From: Dryococelus australis
Taxonomy: Eukaryota > Arthropoda > Insecta > Phasmatodea > Phasmatidae
Assembly (NCBI GenBank): GCA_029891345.1
Contig: CM056999.1
Location: 27,997,418 to 28,061,417 of the forward strand
Direction: 5' to 3'
DNA length: 64,000 nt
This document shows positions 10,011 through 22,169 of the stretch, in pieces. The stretch's first letter is position 1; the number at the start of each line of letters is the position of its first letter. The notes beneath the pieces are model-generated. The model worked only from the letters and a program-made list of their open reading frames with translations. It searched no databases and was not told the origin of the DNA. Position numbers and translations under genes: made by a program.

Positions 10011-12121
10011 CCTCAACAAAATTCCAGACGCTGCCTCTTGTCACCGACATATGTGAGTAAATGTTCCCAGTATGTAACGCGTCAGCATAACCATACTGAA
10101 AACTACACAAATATCTTCTACATACATGCCTACGCTTATTAAGGGCACCATTGATGATATTTTAGCTTTTGAATCTAGCTTGTGACATGCTCCCACCAGC
10201 AATTCAGCTGTGACATTAGCACACCAAACAATTGTGCTCCAAAACACATGCAGCTGATGCACGAGATTGGCTGGAAGTATAATGACATAAGCTGTACACC
10301 AATGAGTTCAAGTGAAGAATCTGAATAACTTCCTTGAGCATATTGTGCATTGTACTGATAATGGAAAATTACTGCATTGCATCACTCCAAATAAATACTA
10401 ACCTAGTGCACTTTTCAAGCAGCATGTAATACCTGTGTACATATTAGTGAATATATATCATAAAGGTCCCCTCACCCTTGACAAATCTTGTTACTTTTTT
10501 TAAATACACTTTTCATATGATGAGAGTACTCATAACTACAACCATTTTCAGTGCCATTATCACATCTCACAATTACAAGGTTGCACTATAAACTCAAATT
10601 CTAACGAAAATGATACAAGCTACAAAGAAATCTATACAAACATAACAACAAGATTTTATGTTACGGTACCATAACCTGCCAACAACAAGAAAAGCTTTTT
10701 TGTTTTCTTTTACATATTAAGACACATTTTAAACTCAAACAGAGTTATTTCATTTCCTCCACATTTAATTTTTGTGATCCAGTCACCTTTTATTAAGTAC
10801 CTTATGCTCCCCTTCACCCCTTTAGCAGAAATTCTTTGCGTCATAATTTTGTATTCAAAGTAATTACTTACAATGTACAATTACAGAAAATTTACATTTT
10901 ACAAGTTGCTTCACATTTTTGTGCATAATTTTATTAAAGTGTTATCTGCCTGTTGTAAAAAGTAGAGAACATATTTATATTTTCATAACCGTTGAGCTAT
11001 ACATGGGTGTAGAGTATAGTAGGGGGTTGATAGTTGTGGTGGTTCCACTAGTCAAAGTTTATTGTTTGGATGCCATTTCAAATTCATTTCGGTGTAATGT
11101 AGTGAGCTGCTTCTCCAACTGTTGTTCTATTCTTTGCTTATATAATACTTTTCTTTAATTTTTTGAAGTTGTGTAGGGCAAGCAGAGACTGCTATTCAGT
11201 CTTTGGTGAGTTTTGAAGCGGTCATGTGTATCCAGGTTGTAGCATTGGGACTACCTTAATTGTGTTACTATGTCACACCATGAATCCTGTGTCCCGTTAA
11301 TGAGTTGGGTAATTATTATTTCTGTGTAATTGTCAGGATTTTAACATGTATTTTATTAGCCAAGTATTTTAATGTGCTGTCTTATCGGCAACACCCACAA
11401 CTGAGCTGTTAAAGGAATGAAGATTCCCGGCATCAAATTGATATTCTAAATTAATGCTTTTAACAAGTATTGTTTTATTGATACCGGCCTTGATTGGGAA
11501 TTTACAATAAATTATAATAGTAAGCTGCCTGGCATTAAATGAATGTTTCAACTAATTTTATTTCATGTTGGTTAGGTTTTCAATTAGTGATTACCATTCC
11601 CTTGTACCTGAATCAGTATACTGCAATTGATGGTTGATTATATTGTAACTGTATAAAGAATGTCATTATACATATCTGTTCAACGAGCATGTCTGTGTTT
11701 TTTTTTGTGGTACATCACAAGCTCCTACGTTTCTGAGTATTTTTCTTACAACTTCCTTTTTGTTGTTACCCCACCACCCACAAATACGATTTAATTTCTA
11801 TCCTAGCATTTATTTTGCAACTAAAAACTATTCCTTTCACTAGCTTTTAAATCATATAAAAAGAGAATCCTTTTTCCGTAAATAAAAATCCAGTTAACAT
11901 GCAAAAAAAACATTAATTTTAAGTAATTATGGCACAACACTTAAATTTGAGCAAATCTTAGTAAATTGATACAATATAAACACATTTAAACCTTAGTTAA
12001 TTTCTGAAGGTAAAACAGTAGAACAGTTCAGAACTGAATGTTCCTTGGCTTTGAATCACTGAAAAAACTGCTAGACAAAAGGTATTCCAAAGTACTGTGT
12101 ATGACTGACTGACTGACTGAC
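10011..12121. other. Probable intronic DNA of importin-11, no gene seen
   Basis: AT-rich DNA without recognised repeats or coding. If the importin-11 exon call is right, this lies in the intron downstream of that exon on the minus strand. A (GACT)n run lies right at the exon's donor end (12104-12121). Confidence 0.4.
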
Positions 12122-12391
12122 CTTCCACAACCTTGCCAGGTTTGTACTCAATGCACAAAAGAATTGCTTTGACAAGATTCAAACACTGCACGATGAAACG
12201 TTCAAACAGTAGGCCTTCACCAGCTGGAGTGAACACGTAGTAGACTGCAAACTCCAACGACATGTGAATGTAATCCACAAATGAGAAGGGGTGACGATCC
12301 AACATATCCAATAGGATCTTTGTCAAGTGGATGATAAACTTCTCGCACATCTCTACCAATGCAGTCTTATTTCTGCTCAGCAATGACTTGC
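12122..12391 (-). CDS. IPO11: Importin-11 (IPO11), one internal exon
   Basis: The minus-strand frame contains HPFSF, SLEFAVYYVFTPAGEG, FERFIVQC and YKPGKVVE, matching what I know of the N-terminal HEAT-repeat region of importin-11, a karyopherin-beta nuclear import receptor that works with Ran at the nuclear pore. The open frame runs past both exon limits, but splice sites fix it: a TTTGCAG acceptor just above 12391 and a GTCAGT donor just below 12122. The 270-bp exon starts in a split codon and is intact, so the gene is likely functional. Neighbouring exons were not found; transposon-filled introns probably separate them. Confidence 0.85.
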
Positions 12392-14204
12392 CTGCAAACA
12401 TTCAACGACATGACACACTGCTTACACTTGTACAACAAACATCTCATACCTACAAGGACCCAACAGTCCGCTCGGTGCTCGGTCAGTAGCAGTTCTAGGC
12501 CCTGGCAGCTTGTAATTTTCCAGGCAAGGACTCCCATGTGCAGTGCGGTGGACACTGCAGAGGTGTGAGAGTTTTCTCAGGGTACTCATTTCCTTCTCTT
12601 TTTGACGCTGCCATGGCTCTATCCCTCTCACCACTCAACTTATCCATTTTCTGACTGGCTGGAACAGTCTGTCTCTTTAATAGATCACCTATACATTTAG
12701 CACTAGTCATTACCTCATTCATGCTAACCCTGTTTCAATGGCAACAATATAATTTACCTTGTACTAACTCTAGAAACCTTAAAACAAAAAATTAAGAGAT
12801 TATTACTGCAAACAATTATTCACCAACAGGGTAATCACAAAAAAAAAAAATATTTTTTAATGTAATACTTGAACTAACTTACATAATTCCACTCATCTCC
12901 CAGCAACACTGCAAAGTACAACTGTGTGAATAAAACTCCCCATATCACTCCCACACCTCTTTTCTTTTAACAATTCTCAAACCAGAAATTAAGTCACAAA
13001 CCAGAAATGCAGTCACCTCACTAGATTTATATATCCTGAAGATAATTACCACTGGCTGATCACTGAAATATGAGTTCACCCTTCCACTCCCAAGGTTTCC
13101 TGCTTGAATTGTGCCAAACCATATGGAATTTGAAATAATATGCAAGATAAGGGTGAGCACTATAGGGCATTTACCGTACTACTTTTAAAATACCAATTTT
13201 CACAACTTTCTGTTTCAGAAAATAGATGTAGAAAAGAAAATGATACACAGAAACTAGTCATTGGACATGAAAAGTTTCATAAATGCTGTTCATATGCAGA
13301 ATTTATAAAAAAAATTAATTCACTTAAACTCAACATACCATAACCTATATACATTTGTAATGATTGCTTACAAATCTTCCACATGCGAATAATTTCAACG
13401 CCAGCTTTCTCTCTCCCCCACACCCTCCATTTCTCTTCATCAGGTAGCTGTAATAGCATTTCCTTTCCCCACATCTCTGTAGCCTTCACTTTCTGTCACT
13501 GGAATAAGAATATTGTTGGTTGGACGACCAGTGAGAGTGGTATTTCACTCCTGCACCAAACATAGGACAGCATAGCAGCTATCTGCATAGAACCACCACC
13601 ATACAATACACTATCTCTGATGACAGTAGTAACTCAAATACACTCTCACTCACACGCTCTTGCTCTTGCACTCTATCTCTATTTCTCTCTCAGTTTTTTA
13701 AGTATAACAGCTCTACCTAGGTATGGCTTAGTTAATGTACATTTTTGCAATGAAACATTGAACTAGCAGCCTTGACCTTATCATATGATGAAACTGACAA
13801 CTAATACTTTGGGTAAACTCTACCCTTTCAATAACTTTAGTTTTAATTGAAACACAACTTTTCAAGTAAGCAGTCAGTGTTGAAAGAGACATGCCATACA
13901 GTTCTGAATTATGTTTTACTGCTCTCATTTTTACCTAATTCCCTGATTAATTATATCGAAATTCCCTGAAAAACATTATGCATAGTACCATGTCATTATA
14001 ATTAAAGTGACGTTACTCACAGTAGCCTAGAGTGGACCGTAATGAGCATATGGCAATGATATTTAGTAGATATGCTAACAAGGTAACGTGGAAGAAATTA
14101 ACAGTATAAAATAATAAGTTACAATTTCCGCCATCAGGCAAAAATGTGGCAATGGTAGTAGGTAGATACGAGAGTCATTTGACGCAACACAACAATACTA
14201 TATC
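12392..14204. other. Unassigned, probably intronic
   Basis: No family recognised. A minus-strand stretch at 12450-12554 is flanked by plausible splice signals (see findings). Other open frames (12495-12722 and 13277-13489, both minus) show no known motif. An A run lies near 12841. Confidence 0.4.
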
Positions 14205-15075
14205 AGTACTGTGAGGAGAGACTGTGTGCTGCTAGTGAAGTTATTTTACCAGCAACAGCAGTGCCACTTTGAAGGAATATCGCCACCTGAAAGGACTACG
14301 AGGACCCATGTCAACAAATGGGTTAAAAAAGATGATAAAAAAATTGAGGCCACTGGCAAATTGGGTGTGGCACCAGGGAAAGGTGACCCATCCTGATAGA
14401 CATTGCTGTGGTCATGCCATACGTGTCTCACATTATGCAACCAATGCTCGAATGGTGTCACGTGAATTGTCTATTCCATGGTCAACAGCTCAAAAGGTTC
14501 TGCAGCACATTTAACACTGGTACCTCATAAAGAATAAGATTATGCACCAAATGAAACATGATGATCTGCAGCAACGGCTTGACTTTTTGGCATGGATGGA
14601 AGTGGATGACATGTGGCCGGAGAATATTCTACAGACTGACAAGTCACATTTTATGCTCGAATATGCAGTGAATACGTAGAACTGTTGCATATGGGTTCAG
14701 CTATTCCGCATGTTGTCCACGAATACTCTGCGTACTTGACTGCATGATGTGGATTCACAGGCACCTTTATTATTCTTGGTCCATATTTCTATGACCTGTA
14801 CCATATACTGTTACGTCTGCAAGTTACCCATACAGCCCTGCAAGAACGTAAATGTGTTGGGACCACTGTGTTTATGCAAGATGGGACAACACTGCATATA
14901 GGTGTAAACGTCTGCATTATCTTCAATTCCATGGCCTGCATAGTCCCCTGACCTTAATCCATGTGACTGAAGGCCACTAACTCTAGCAGAACTATTGCGA
15001 ATAACCACTGACCACACCATTTTAAGGATGCAGTGTCTCCAGTGCACATATTGAAAACATTTTGTAATGACCAGT
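14205..15075 (+). pseudogene. Tc1/mariner-superfamily transposase, decayed
   Basis: A DDE transposase of the mariner type would cut and paste its own element at TA sites. In shifting plus-strand frames I see the N-terminal helix-turn-helix part (14211-14396), then ENILQTDKSHF with the first catalytic Asp, GFTGTFIILGPYF, FMQDGTTLHI with the second Asp, and SPDLNP near 14950 carrying the third acidic position region. At least four stops or frameshifts separate these, so the gene is dead. Terminal inverted repeats could not be identified. The family is common in insects; closest subfamily not determined. Confidence 0.8.
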
Positions 15076-16191
15076 TGATGTGGTAATAAAGTTATTACCA
15101 TTACACCATCTCACATGTTTTAACATACCTTCTCTGCCTAGATCCTGTTCTTATGCTGTACCGTATAATTTCCACACGTTTATTGCTTCTGCAATGCCAC
15201 ATTTTCGTCTGGTGACTGAAATTGTAAGTAATTTTCTTTGCACTGATACACTGTCACGGCTACTATCAGCAGTGAAAAAGTTTATGCTTATGCCCATTAC
15301 TATAACTTACAAGATGAATTCGGATCACTTAAAACACTGCATTGTCACACAATTATATGTATTTTAAAAATTTCAACATGATACCAATACCTCAAGAAAT
15401 GGCACAGTATAGGCCAATGGAGATACCTGGGAAAAACAATAATGTACAATACTGTATTCCTCAAAAACTATTGTCTCATTTGTAAAGATATATTTTATTT
15501 AAGAATGAAAAAATTCTGTTTTCCCAGCCCCTAGATTTTTGTTTCTCTCGGTAACTGAATTTGTAGTGAATGTGACTGGACATCCAGAAAGTGGTCAGCA
15601 ACAATTCCAAATTGAAAACACTAAGGAACATGATTATAGTATACTTAAATCCACACTGTTACAGACATGATGCTCACAAACTGGGTAACGCCACAAGTTA
15701 GGAACAAATCATCGCTCACATAGTATCCTCACCTAGTCCTTTATAATGTTCATAGTCATCAAGTAACATGCATGTTCCAAAATATCATAAAAGCATCAAA
15801 TAAGCTACTTTATTGTCCTAAATTCTAAATCACGTAAAAATAAAAGTTTTCCAGGAAACAAAAAATAAAATCAAGCATACTTCAATACTTCAAAACCACA
15901 GTATTGTCTATTTGAAATGAGAGGAAAAAGTGTGCATTATCATACAAAGATCCATTTCTGTGGTCAAAAATCTAAAATATGAGATGTTACCAACCATACA
16001 CCTGAAAATCTATCACTGTCATCTGTGAATTGTACACTGAAAGGCACCTGAAGTATCTCACAGCTCCAAGTGCGAGGACAGGCGCACCCGAGGTGTCTAG
16101 TCGCTGCACGGAACTGGAACCCGACCAGTATGCACGACTGGTCATGTGGCTTTCCAGACGGGCACAAAATCTGAGACAGCTAGAAAGATCT
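15076..16191. other. Unassigned AT-rich DNA
   Basis: No coding or repeat family recognised. The last 100 bp become GC-richer approaching the retroelement fragment at 16192. Confidence 0.4.
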
Positions 16192-16592
16192 TGTGTTTAG
16201 GCGGGACCACGCTCACGGGGAGTCTTGGTTGACGGGTGACCGGCAATGGCTGCAGGACCTGCGGTGGCTCGGTCGGAAGAACGCTAGGGCTGGCTCTGAA
16301 GCTTATAGTACAGGCGGGCAGGTGATTGTGGATACTGACTTTCTCTGGTAGATTCAGTGATGCTTGACCGCTCATGTAAGCAATGAATACAAGGTGAGTT
16401 TTGCCTTTGATATTGATGGGTGGTGTGAATAGTTCTGGTGTAGGTTATGGCACTGCTGGTCTCTCCAGGAGGTCGATAGCTTGCGCTATCTCCCAGGGAT
16501 TGACGTGCCCAAGTTCGGCAGGGAGCTGGCTAAGCTCCTTCTGATACTTAGAGATAGCATCTACCCTTTTAATCGTCTTACAGATACCACTT
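16192..16592 (-). mobile_element. LTR retroelement fragment (leader/gag), second copy
   Basis: About 400 bp align collinearly with 34602-34982. They share a cttgtgtttaggc start, a tggctgcaggacctgcggtgg block, a cttatagt block and a gataccactt end. In the 34-kb copy this piece lies just upstream, on the minus strand, of a protease-like segment, so it is probably leader or gag. Only this part is present here. Confidence 0.8.
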
Positions 16593-17921
16593 TGACAACA
16601 ACAACAAAGAAACTTAAATTTTATCAGTACTCAGTCAATGGCCATCACTGAACTCTGTTATATAATTTAAATAACAAATAATTAATATACTTCCTTAAAA
16701 AGTTACAAAAATGAAATCTTGACATATAATAGAAAGTGCGCCTGATTGGGTGGATAGGTGCGAGGAGTTTCCCAGGGTGAACACAGCTGCAGTGCCAAGA
16801 GTCACGTGAGTGGGCCTCGTCGTGGCTCCCACCCGTACCCGGATGTGCCACCTACAGTATCCACCACCATGGAACCAACCATGGAGGGCATCAACAAGGG
16901 TCATCATTCACCAAGCAGGTTACAGCAAGACCCAGAACCCAGCCATGCACACACAGCCATGTTCCTTCAGGTCACTCTGCCCCCCACCCCAACCAACCAG
17001 AAACAATCTCTACTTAAATTTTTTTATTTCGTAATTGTAATATCATTGTGAAAATAATAATTTCAATAATGATATCATTTAAACTTTAAGTTATTAAAAT
17101 TACAAAAAAATATAATTATTTTAAAAGGAAGCAAAAATTGATATATAATGTATTAAATTAAATAAACCTATCTACTATTTATGAAAATAAAATTGTTTAT
17201 TTATACAAAATGAATAAGAAAATAAGAATATTTTAATATTGAGAAACCACTGCCATGAGAACGTTACTACTAAGGATATAAGGAAAATTGGATGAAAGAT
17301 TGACAATTTTTGGAAACTAACGTTTTAGTGGGCTTGGAAATTTCTAAGGGATCCTGAACTCTGATAGTACGAGTTCAAGAAGGTGGCAATTCGTCTGGGC
17401 ACCGGTACTTTTGTGTTTAAATTCTATGATTATTATTCCAACTATATCGTAAGCATCACACAGACTTCCCCAGAAGCTGGTGAGCTATACCTCGTCACTC
17501 GTAGAGGTCTCACAGTCGATAGCCTATCCGGCCGTCTTCTGTTCCTCCTCCATGAACAGCGAGGTCCAGGAGCCGGGATTCCCCAGAGACCCCTCGCGAG
17601 ACCACACCCCAATGGGCCCGCACATCTTATCTAGCATAGTCAGCCGGATTTCGGTGGCACTCATCGTATGTGCGCCCCTGCGGAGCCTCCCCAGAGCCCC
17701 TCGCCCCCTTCCTAATTTTCTATCTTATTTTTTTTCTATTTATTCCAAATTTTCCCCCTCCACTCACTTTCAGTCCAGCCGTGGAGACTTCCAGGACATT
17801 TTTCCTTTCAGAGTCCAGAACTTTCCTTTCCAACTGTGGAAGGGGATAGAGCTTTGCTCCTACTGGCGCCCAGTCCGCGGGGGACCACGAGGAAGTCGCC
17901 GCCTGGCTCCCCAGCCACCCT
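16593..17921. other. Unassigned; AT-rich then GC-rich segment
   Basis: From 16593 to 17340 the DNA is AT-rich without motifs. From 17383 to 17921 it is GC-rich, with open frames on the plus strand (17383-17634 and 17480-17977). A tactggcgcccagt word at about 17861 resembles a retroviral primer-binding site but has no supporting context. This segment is the target into which the LINE at 17922 inserted. Confidence 0.35.
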
Positions 17922-17957
17922 ATTTTTTATTTATTTTTATTTTTATTTTATTAATTT
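17922..17957 (-). repeat. AAAAT-type 3' tail of the LINE
   Basis: On the minus strand this reads as repeated AATAAA/AAAAT units at the junction with GC-rich DNA. It serves as the LINE's 3' terminus and also contains poly(A)-signal-like hexamers. Confidence 0.6.
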
Positions 17958-18299
17958 TTTCCATGACAAAATCATAAAATTATACAGTAAACATACACAA
18001 TAACAAAAAATAATACAAAATTATAACAAAAGAAACAAACACATATACAAAAATTTTACTACACCACAAACACAAAGAAACAAACCAAAGAGATGTGTGT
18101 TACACACAAAATTATACATCATTTTTGCAAGGTAAAAATAATTTCAGTATATCATATAACATAAAATATAAACTTATAACTAAGGAGAGCAGTCATAATA
18201 TTTACTCAGAATCTGTATCTATGTTAAGTGTTTGCATACATTCATCTGTTACTTTAATTGAATAAATTATTGCTTTAGAATAGGGATGTTTATATATAT

Positions 18300-18900
18300 A
18301 CTTTTAATTTAAAAATATATGTTCAATATTTTGTATTTCCCCACATTGACATTTATCTGAATATTTCTTGTTGATTCGGAAAAGATAGCTATTTGTCTGC
18401 ATATGTCTTGTAAGAAATTCCAAAACTTTTGAGTTTACATCATCTGTGCATGTATATCGATCAAATATATTTTACACATAACTTTTAAAAAATAGCCCAG
18501 TTTGACGTTCTTGATATTCATTTTGCCATGATTGTATGTGTACTAATTCGAATTCCAGTTTTAATTTTTTTAGTTTTAATAGATTATCATTAAAAAGATA
18601 AAAGATTTTATTATTCCATTTTATTTTTCTTATAATATTATCATTCCAATTTATTTAATCTTCTTTTCTAATTTTATATAAGTTTATCCAATTTAAAACC
18701 ATTGTTTCTATGGATAACTATTTTGCAATAGTAACTACAACTTCATAAGGAATAGTGCTATATTGTTTTATACAAATTATTAAAACTTTTCTTTGTGGTG
18801 CTCTTAGGATTTTTACAAATGATTTGTTATTTAATCTAAATTCCCAACAACTTAAATCATATAACACTATTGGTAAAAATACTGTCTTACATTAAAAAAA
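18300..18900 (-). pseudogene. LINE C-terminal region with CCHC knuckle
   Basis: Minus-strand frames read PIVLYDLSCWEFRLNN, then ILRAPQRKVLI followed by a YSTIPYEVVVTIA block, the thumb region typical of R1-group elements. Further on comes FLTRHMQTNSYLFRINKKYS, then CQCGEIQNIEHIF, the start of the CCHC knuckle. Stops interrupt the region. The zinc knuckle is thought to bind nucleic acid during target-primed reverse transcription. Confidence 0.7.
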
Positions 18901-18923
18901 AGCCAACTTTTATAATTTAATCC

Positions 18924-20183
18924 CTAATCTAGTCCAGAAATGTTTTTAAGGTTAAAAAATATATTTTTTGATTTAGTGGTGATATATTTTATATACTGTA
19001 TAAAAGTAATTTTTTTATAAAGTATTATTCCTAGATATTTATGTTCCGTGACTGTTATTATTGCTTTATTTTTATATTTAATATGTGGTGGTCTTTTAGA
19101 TAGGGTTCCCTTTAAAATTATTAATTTTGTTTTATCTATAGATAATTGTAAATCTATTTCCTCTAACCATTTTTCTGTTTGTTCCATAATTTTATTATCA
19201 AGTTTTTCCAGTTCCAATCTTGTATTTCCATGTAATAATATTAAACAGTCGTCAGCATTTGCTATTTTATCAATTTGTCTACGTGTAGGTAATGTAAGAA
19301 AATCATTGAAACAGAGGTTCCGCAGTGTTGGTCCCAAAACCGAACCCTGCGGACAACCTCTTTCCACTTTATATCTTAATGTTTTATTTTTTAGTTACAA
19401 TGGCAAATCTATTTTCTAAATAGTTATTTAAAACCTGTTTTAAATTCTTATTTATATTCAACAAACTTATTTTATTTTTTATTATATTGATGGGTAATAA
19501 AGGAAATGCCATTTTGATATCTAAACTTATCCCAATTACGCATTTAAATTCACTAGCATGAACTATAGTAATAACCTTATTTATAGTATCTTCAGTAGAT
19601 TTTTCTTTTATAAAGCCAAATTGATTATTATGTATATAATTTATATCTATAAGATGCTCTGTTAATTTATTATTTATAATACATTCAAACATTTTACTAA
19701 ATACTGTAAGTGAACTAATGGTCTATACGAGGATGTAATTTTCAAAGGTTTATTAATGCCTTAATAAACAAAATTTATCTCTACTATCTTCCATATTTTA
19801 GGGAATACACCATTATTATAGCTGCTTTGAAATATACTGTGCAATTCATATTTAATTATGTCCCAAATTTGTGATGTTAATTCTTTATTTATTTTATCTA
19901 TAACTTGTGCCATTTTATTTTTTTGTTTATTATATGATAATTGTATTTCTTCTAATAAAACATGATCTTCATTTTCAATATTATTTCTAGCGCTTTCAAG
20001 TGGTATTATTTTTGTTTGTTTTAGTATTAAGTCACACATCAATTTTGCATGTGTTTCCTCTACTATTTTTGTGAAATCTATATTATTAAATAAAAAAGTT
20101 AAAGTAAGAGGTTTTCTTAATTTTTTGCATAATTGTCTTGTAAGGAATACCCCAGATATTTTGTTTGGTATCTCTTGTAACAT
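18924..20183 (-). pseudogene. LINE reverse transcriptase, broken into three open pieces
   Basis: Open pieces at 20183-19761, 19692-19384 and 19367-18924 run in order on the minus strand. The middle one has NQFGFIKEKSTEDTI and SLDIKMAF, covering the palm Asp block. The last starts with RGCPQGSVLGPTL (motif B) and reads NADDCLILL where the catalytic YADD would be, with Tyr replaced by Asn and both Asp kept, then LGI in motif D/E position. The enzyme would prime on nicked target DNA. Stops between the pieces make it non-functional. Confidence 0.85.
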
Positions 20184-20539
20184 ATTCTTGCCATTTCGAA
20201 ATTATAGTCTGGTTTACTAATTTTTTATATAATTTTCAATTACTTTTAAGATTTTCCTTTAAATCTTGTTGATGCATACATGGGCAATATTTTCTAAGTT
20301 CAGATTTTAACTTCTGTACTAATTTTCCTTTGTTCATTAATTCACCTGTCCACCACTTTGGTTGTTGATATTTATTATTTAAAATTTTTTCCGTTTAAAA
20401 AAGGTTTGAATATTTTCTGTTAGTATTTTTATTTTCTTCTCGATACCAAAATTCTGATGTAATAAATGATCATAAGTTATTTGAAATTCTGTTTTTTTTT
20501 TTGTTCCAAATATTAGGTTTAAATGGCTTATATGTTATT

Positions 20540-20690
20540 TTATATGTAGGTTGTAATTGTTGTGTTGGTTGTATTTCCCAAGAAATTAAATTATGATCAC
20601 TAATTGTTGATTCTTGAATATTCCAATTCTTACAAAACTTATAAATATTTGATGACCATAATGTTATGTCTATATTGCTGGTACTATTAA
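20540..20690 (-). pseudogene. LINE endonuclease C-terminal scrap
   Basis: A minus-strand frame reads IDITLWSS and, about 25 residues on, SDHNLISWEI. The SDH motif is the conserved C-terminal catalytic block of LINE endonucleases. Everything upstream of it is missing, which marks the 5' truncation of the element. Confidence 0.75.
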
Positions 20691-20702
20691 GGAATCATAT
20701 TG

Positions 20703-20790
20703 TTGTGACCCCCGGGTCTCAAACCTGCGGCACCCTGGTAGGTGTGCTTTACATCGGCCATGATGTTGAGGTCTGACTCCGGCTCCGAAG
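20703..20790 (-). repeat. Possible tRNA-derived SINE head
   Basis: On the minus strand a TGGCCGATG word resembling an A box is followed 30 bp later by GGTTTGAGACC, 9 of 11 bases of the B-box consensus. The spacing suits a tRNA-like promoter. No body or tail was identified, as the LINE begins next to it. Confidence 0.3.
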
Positions 20791-21382
20791 GCAGGGCGTT
20801 TTGCAGTGTGGCAACAACGCCATATGGGCTACTATATATGGACGTTCAGTTCCAGGTCAGCCCCCCCCCCCTCCGCACTCTGTACGATACCCAAGCGTGA
20901 CAGAATCGAGGGCAGGGCGTCTGCAAGTCGGTGAGCAGGAGACACCAGGTGAAGGAGGACATCAGCCAGTCCGCTGCAATGGCATCTGGATCATCCCACG
21001 ACAGAGGAGCTTCGTGCATGGTTGACGTATCATTCAGTGGTAGGTGAATCCCGTTCCCAATGCAGGTCGCCAGTTAGGGAAAGCTACACTCAGCGCATTG
21101 TGAGCATTAACGTATGAAAGTAATTTAATATCTCAGCTACAATATTTGTCTTTGGCTTGCAGAATCTCTCTTGAAAGCTTCAATCAAGCATGTTCCTACA
21201 AGTCGTACTTGATATTTTGACATTATTGTATTCGTTATATTAATTGTAAACAAGCTGACAGGTAAATGTGTAGTTTTATATTAACAGATTATCATTTGTA
21301 AATGTACCAGCTCGCATCCAGATATTTGCATAGTTAACAGAGCGGTTTAGTGTCTGGTTGAGGGACCAGAACAATATATATC
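20791..21382. other. Unassigned
   Basis: GC-rich to about 21070 with a plus-strand open frame (20801-21025) of no known family, then AT-rich. A run of C lies near 20862. Confidence 0.35.
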
Positions 21383-21399
21383 TGTGTGTGTGTGTGCAC

Positions 21400-21449
<50 letters not shown>
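21383..21449 (+). repeat. (TG)n-(TA)n microsatellite
   Basis: A GT run passes directly into a TA run. The next retroelement fragment begins immediately after it, so the microsatellite marks that fragment's broken end. Confidence 0.9.
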
Positions 21450-21451
<2 letters not shown>

Positions 21452-21928
21452 CTCATGGAGGTGCAGCAAGTGATGCAGTCGACCTACTCTACTGTACTTC
21501 CTTCTACGTACCATCTCCACCAACCCAATGAAGTCTCCCTATCTCTGTACCCGGCACCAGAAGTGTGACGGATACTGAGAGTCGGGTATCACTTGCTGGT
21601 GATCCCAATACATGGGTGAGTTCCCTGAGAGATCAGTCTGCTGAGACACAAGGAAGTACTCCATTCAACACCAGGAGCTCGGAGGAAAAAGAAAACCCCA
21701 GACTGAAATGCCAATCCCTAGGGGAGGAGTACCTAAAGTCGGGGCTCTACCATTCTATACACCTAGGTGTACGAAAAGGGTGGCTGCCCAATATCCGTGT
21801 GTGTCTCCATTAGTGAGTTAGACAGTTTTTAATAAATTTCCTGGTCACCTGCTTTCCCTCCGATGAGACTGATGTTTACGAGGTATGGTTCTAGTGCTTT
21901 GGGGAAGATATCATTAAGTGGAATAAAA

Positions 21929-21958
21929 CTTGTTTATTTCAGCAAGGAAATAAACAAG
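21929..21958. promoter_or_regulatory. Palindromic poly(A)-signal hairpin
   Basis: CTTGTTTATTTC (21929-21940) and GAAATAAACAAG (21947-21958) are perfect 12-bp inverted arms around a 6-base loop. AATAAA is present on both strands. The same hairpin is exact in the copy at 37255-37284. Confidence 0.6.
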
Positions 21959-22162
21959 GTGGTATAGCACTACCTCCTATCACCAAGAGCTTAACGGTAG
22001 CTTACAATACTGGATAGGTGAAGGCGACCTATTCTTAGGCTAATGGGCATAGGTAGACAGAAGTGCTATGAAAATAACTTCATCTTGACTACGCTGCAGT
22101 GTTGCCAACAGGAGAGCGGTGAAGGAACAGGACATACTGGTGTTTCATGGGTCAGGCCCCAG

Positions 22163-22169
22163 TATTTAT
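22163..22169 (-). promoter_or_regulatory. TATA-like box of LTR copy 2
   Basis: The minus strand reads GATAAATACTGGGGCC where the better copy at 37636 reads TATAAATACTGAGGC. Confidence 0.5.

Larger units (their letters stand above)
17922..20700 (-). mobile_element. R1-like non-LTR retrotransposon (LINE), 5'-truncated
   Basis: Minus-strand order: end of an apurinic-like endonuclease (about 20690-20540), reverse transcriptase (20183-18924), thumb region and CCHC zinc knuckle (18900-18300), AT-rich 3' UTR, then an AAAAT-type tail at 17922-17957. This is the layout of the R1 group, typical of arthropods. The whole element is strikingly AT-rich compared with the segments on both sides. It lacks ORF1 and most of the endonuclease, and many stops mark it as old. 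No target duplication was found. Confidence 0.8.

Noticed and set aside
11997..12121. C-terminal continuation of the importin-11 frame
   Set aside because: Open by chance past a good GTCAGT donor; it crosses a GACT repeat and does not resemble importin-11.
12495..12722. Minus-strand frame with a coiled-coil-like composition
   Set aside because: No similarity to importin-11 or another family that I recognise; overlaps the candidate 105-bp exon in another frame.
17850..17890. Primer-binding-site-like tactggcgcccagt
   Set aside because: No LTR end next to it and no gag or pol downstream on the plus strand.
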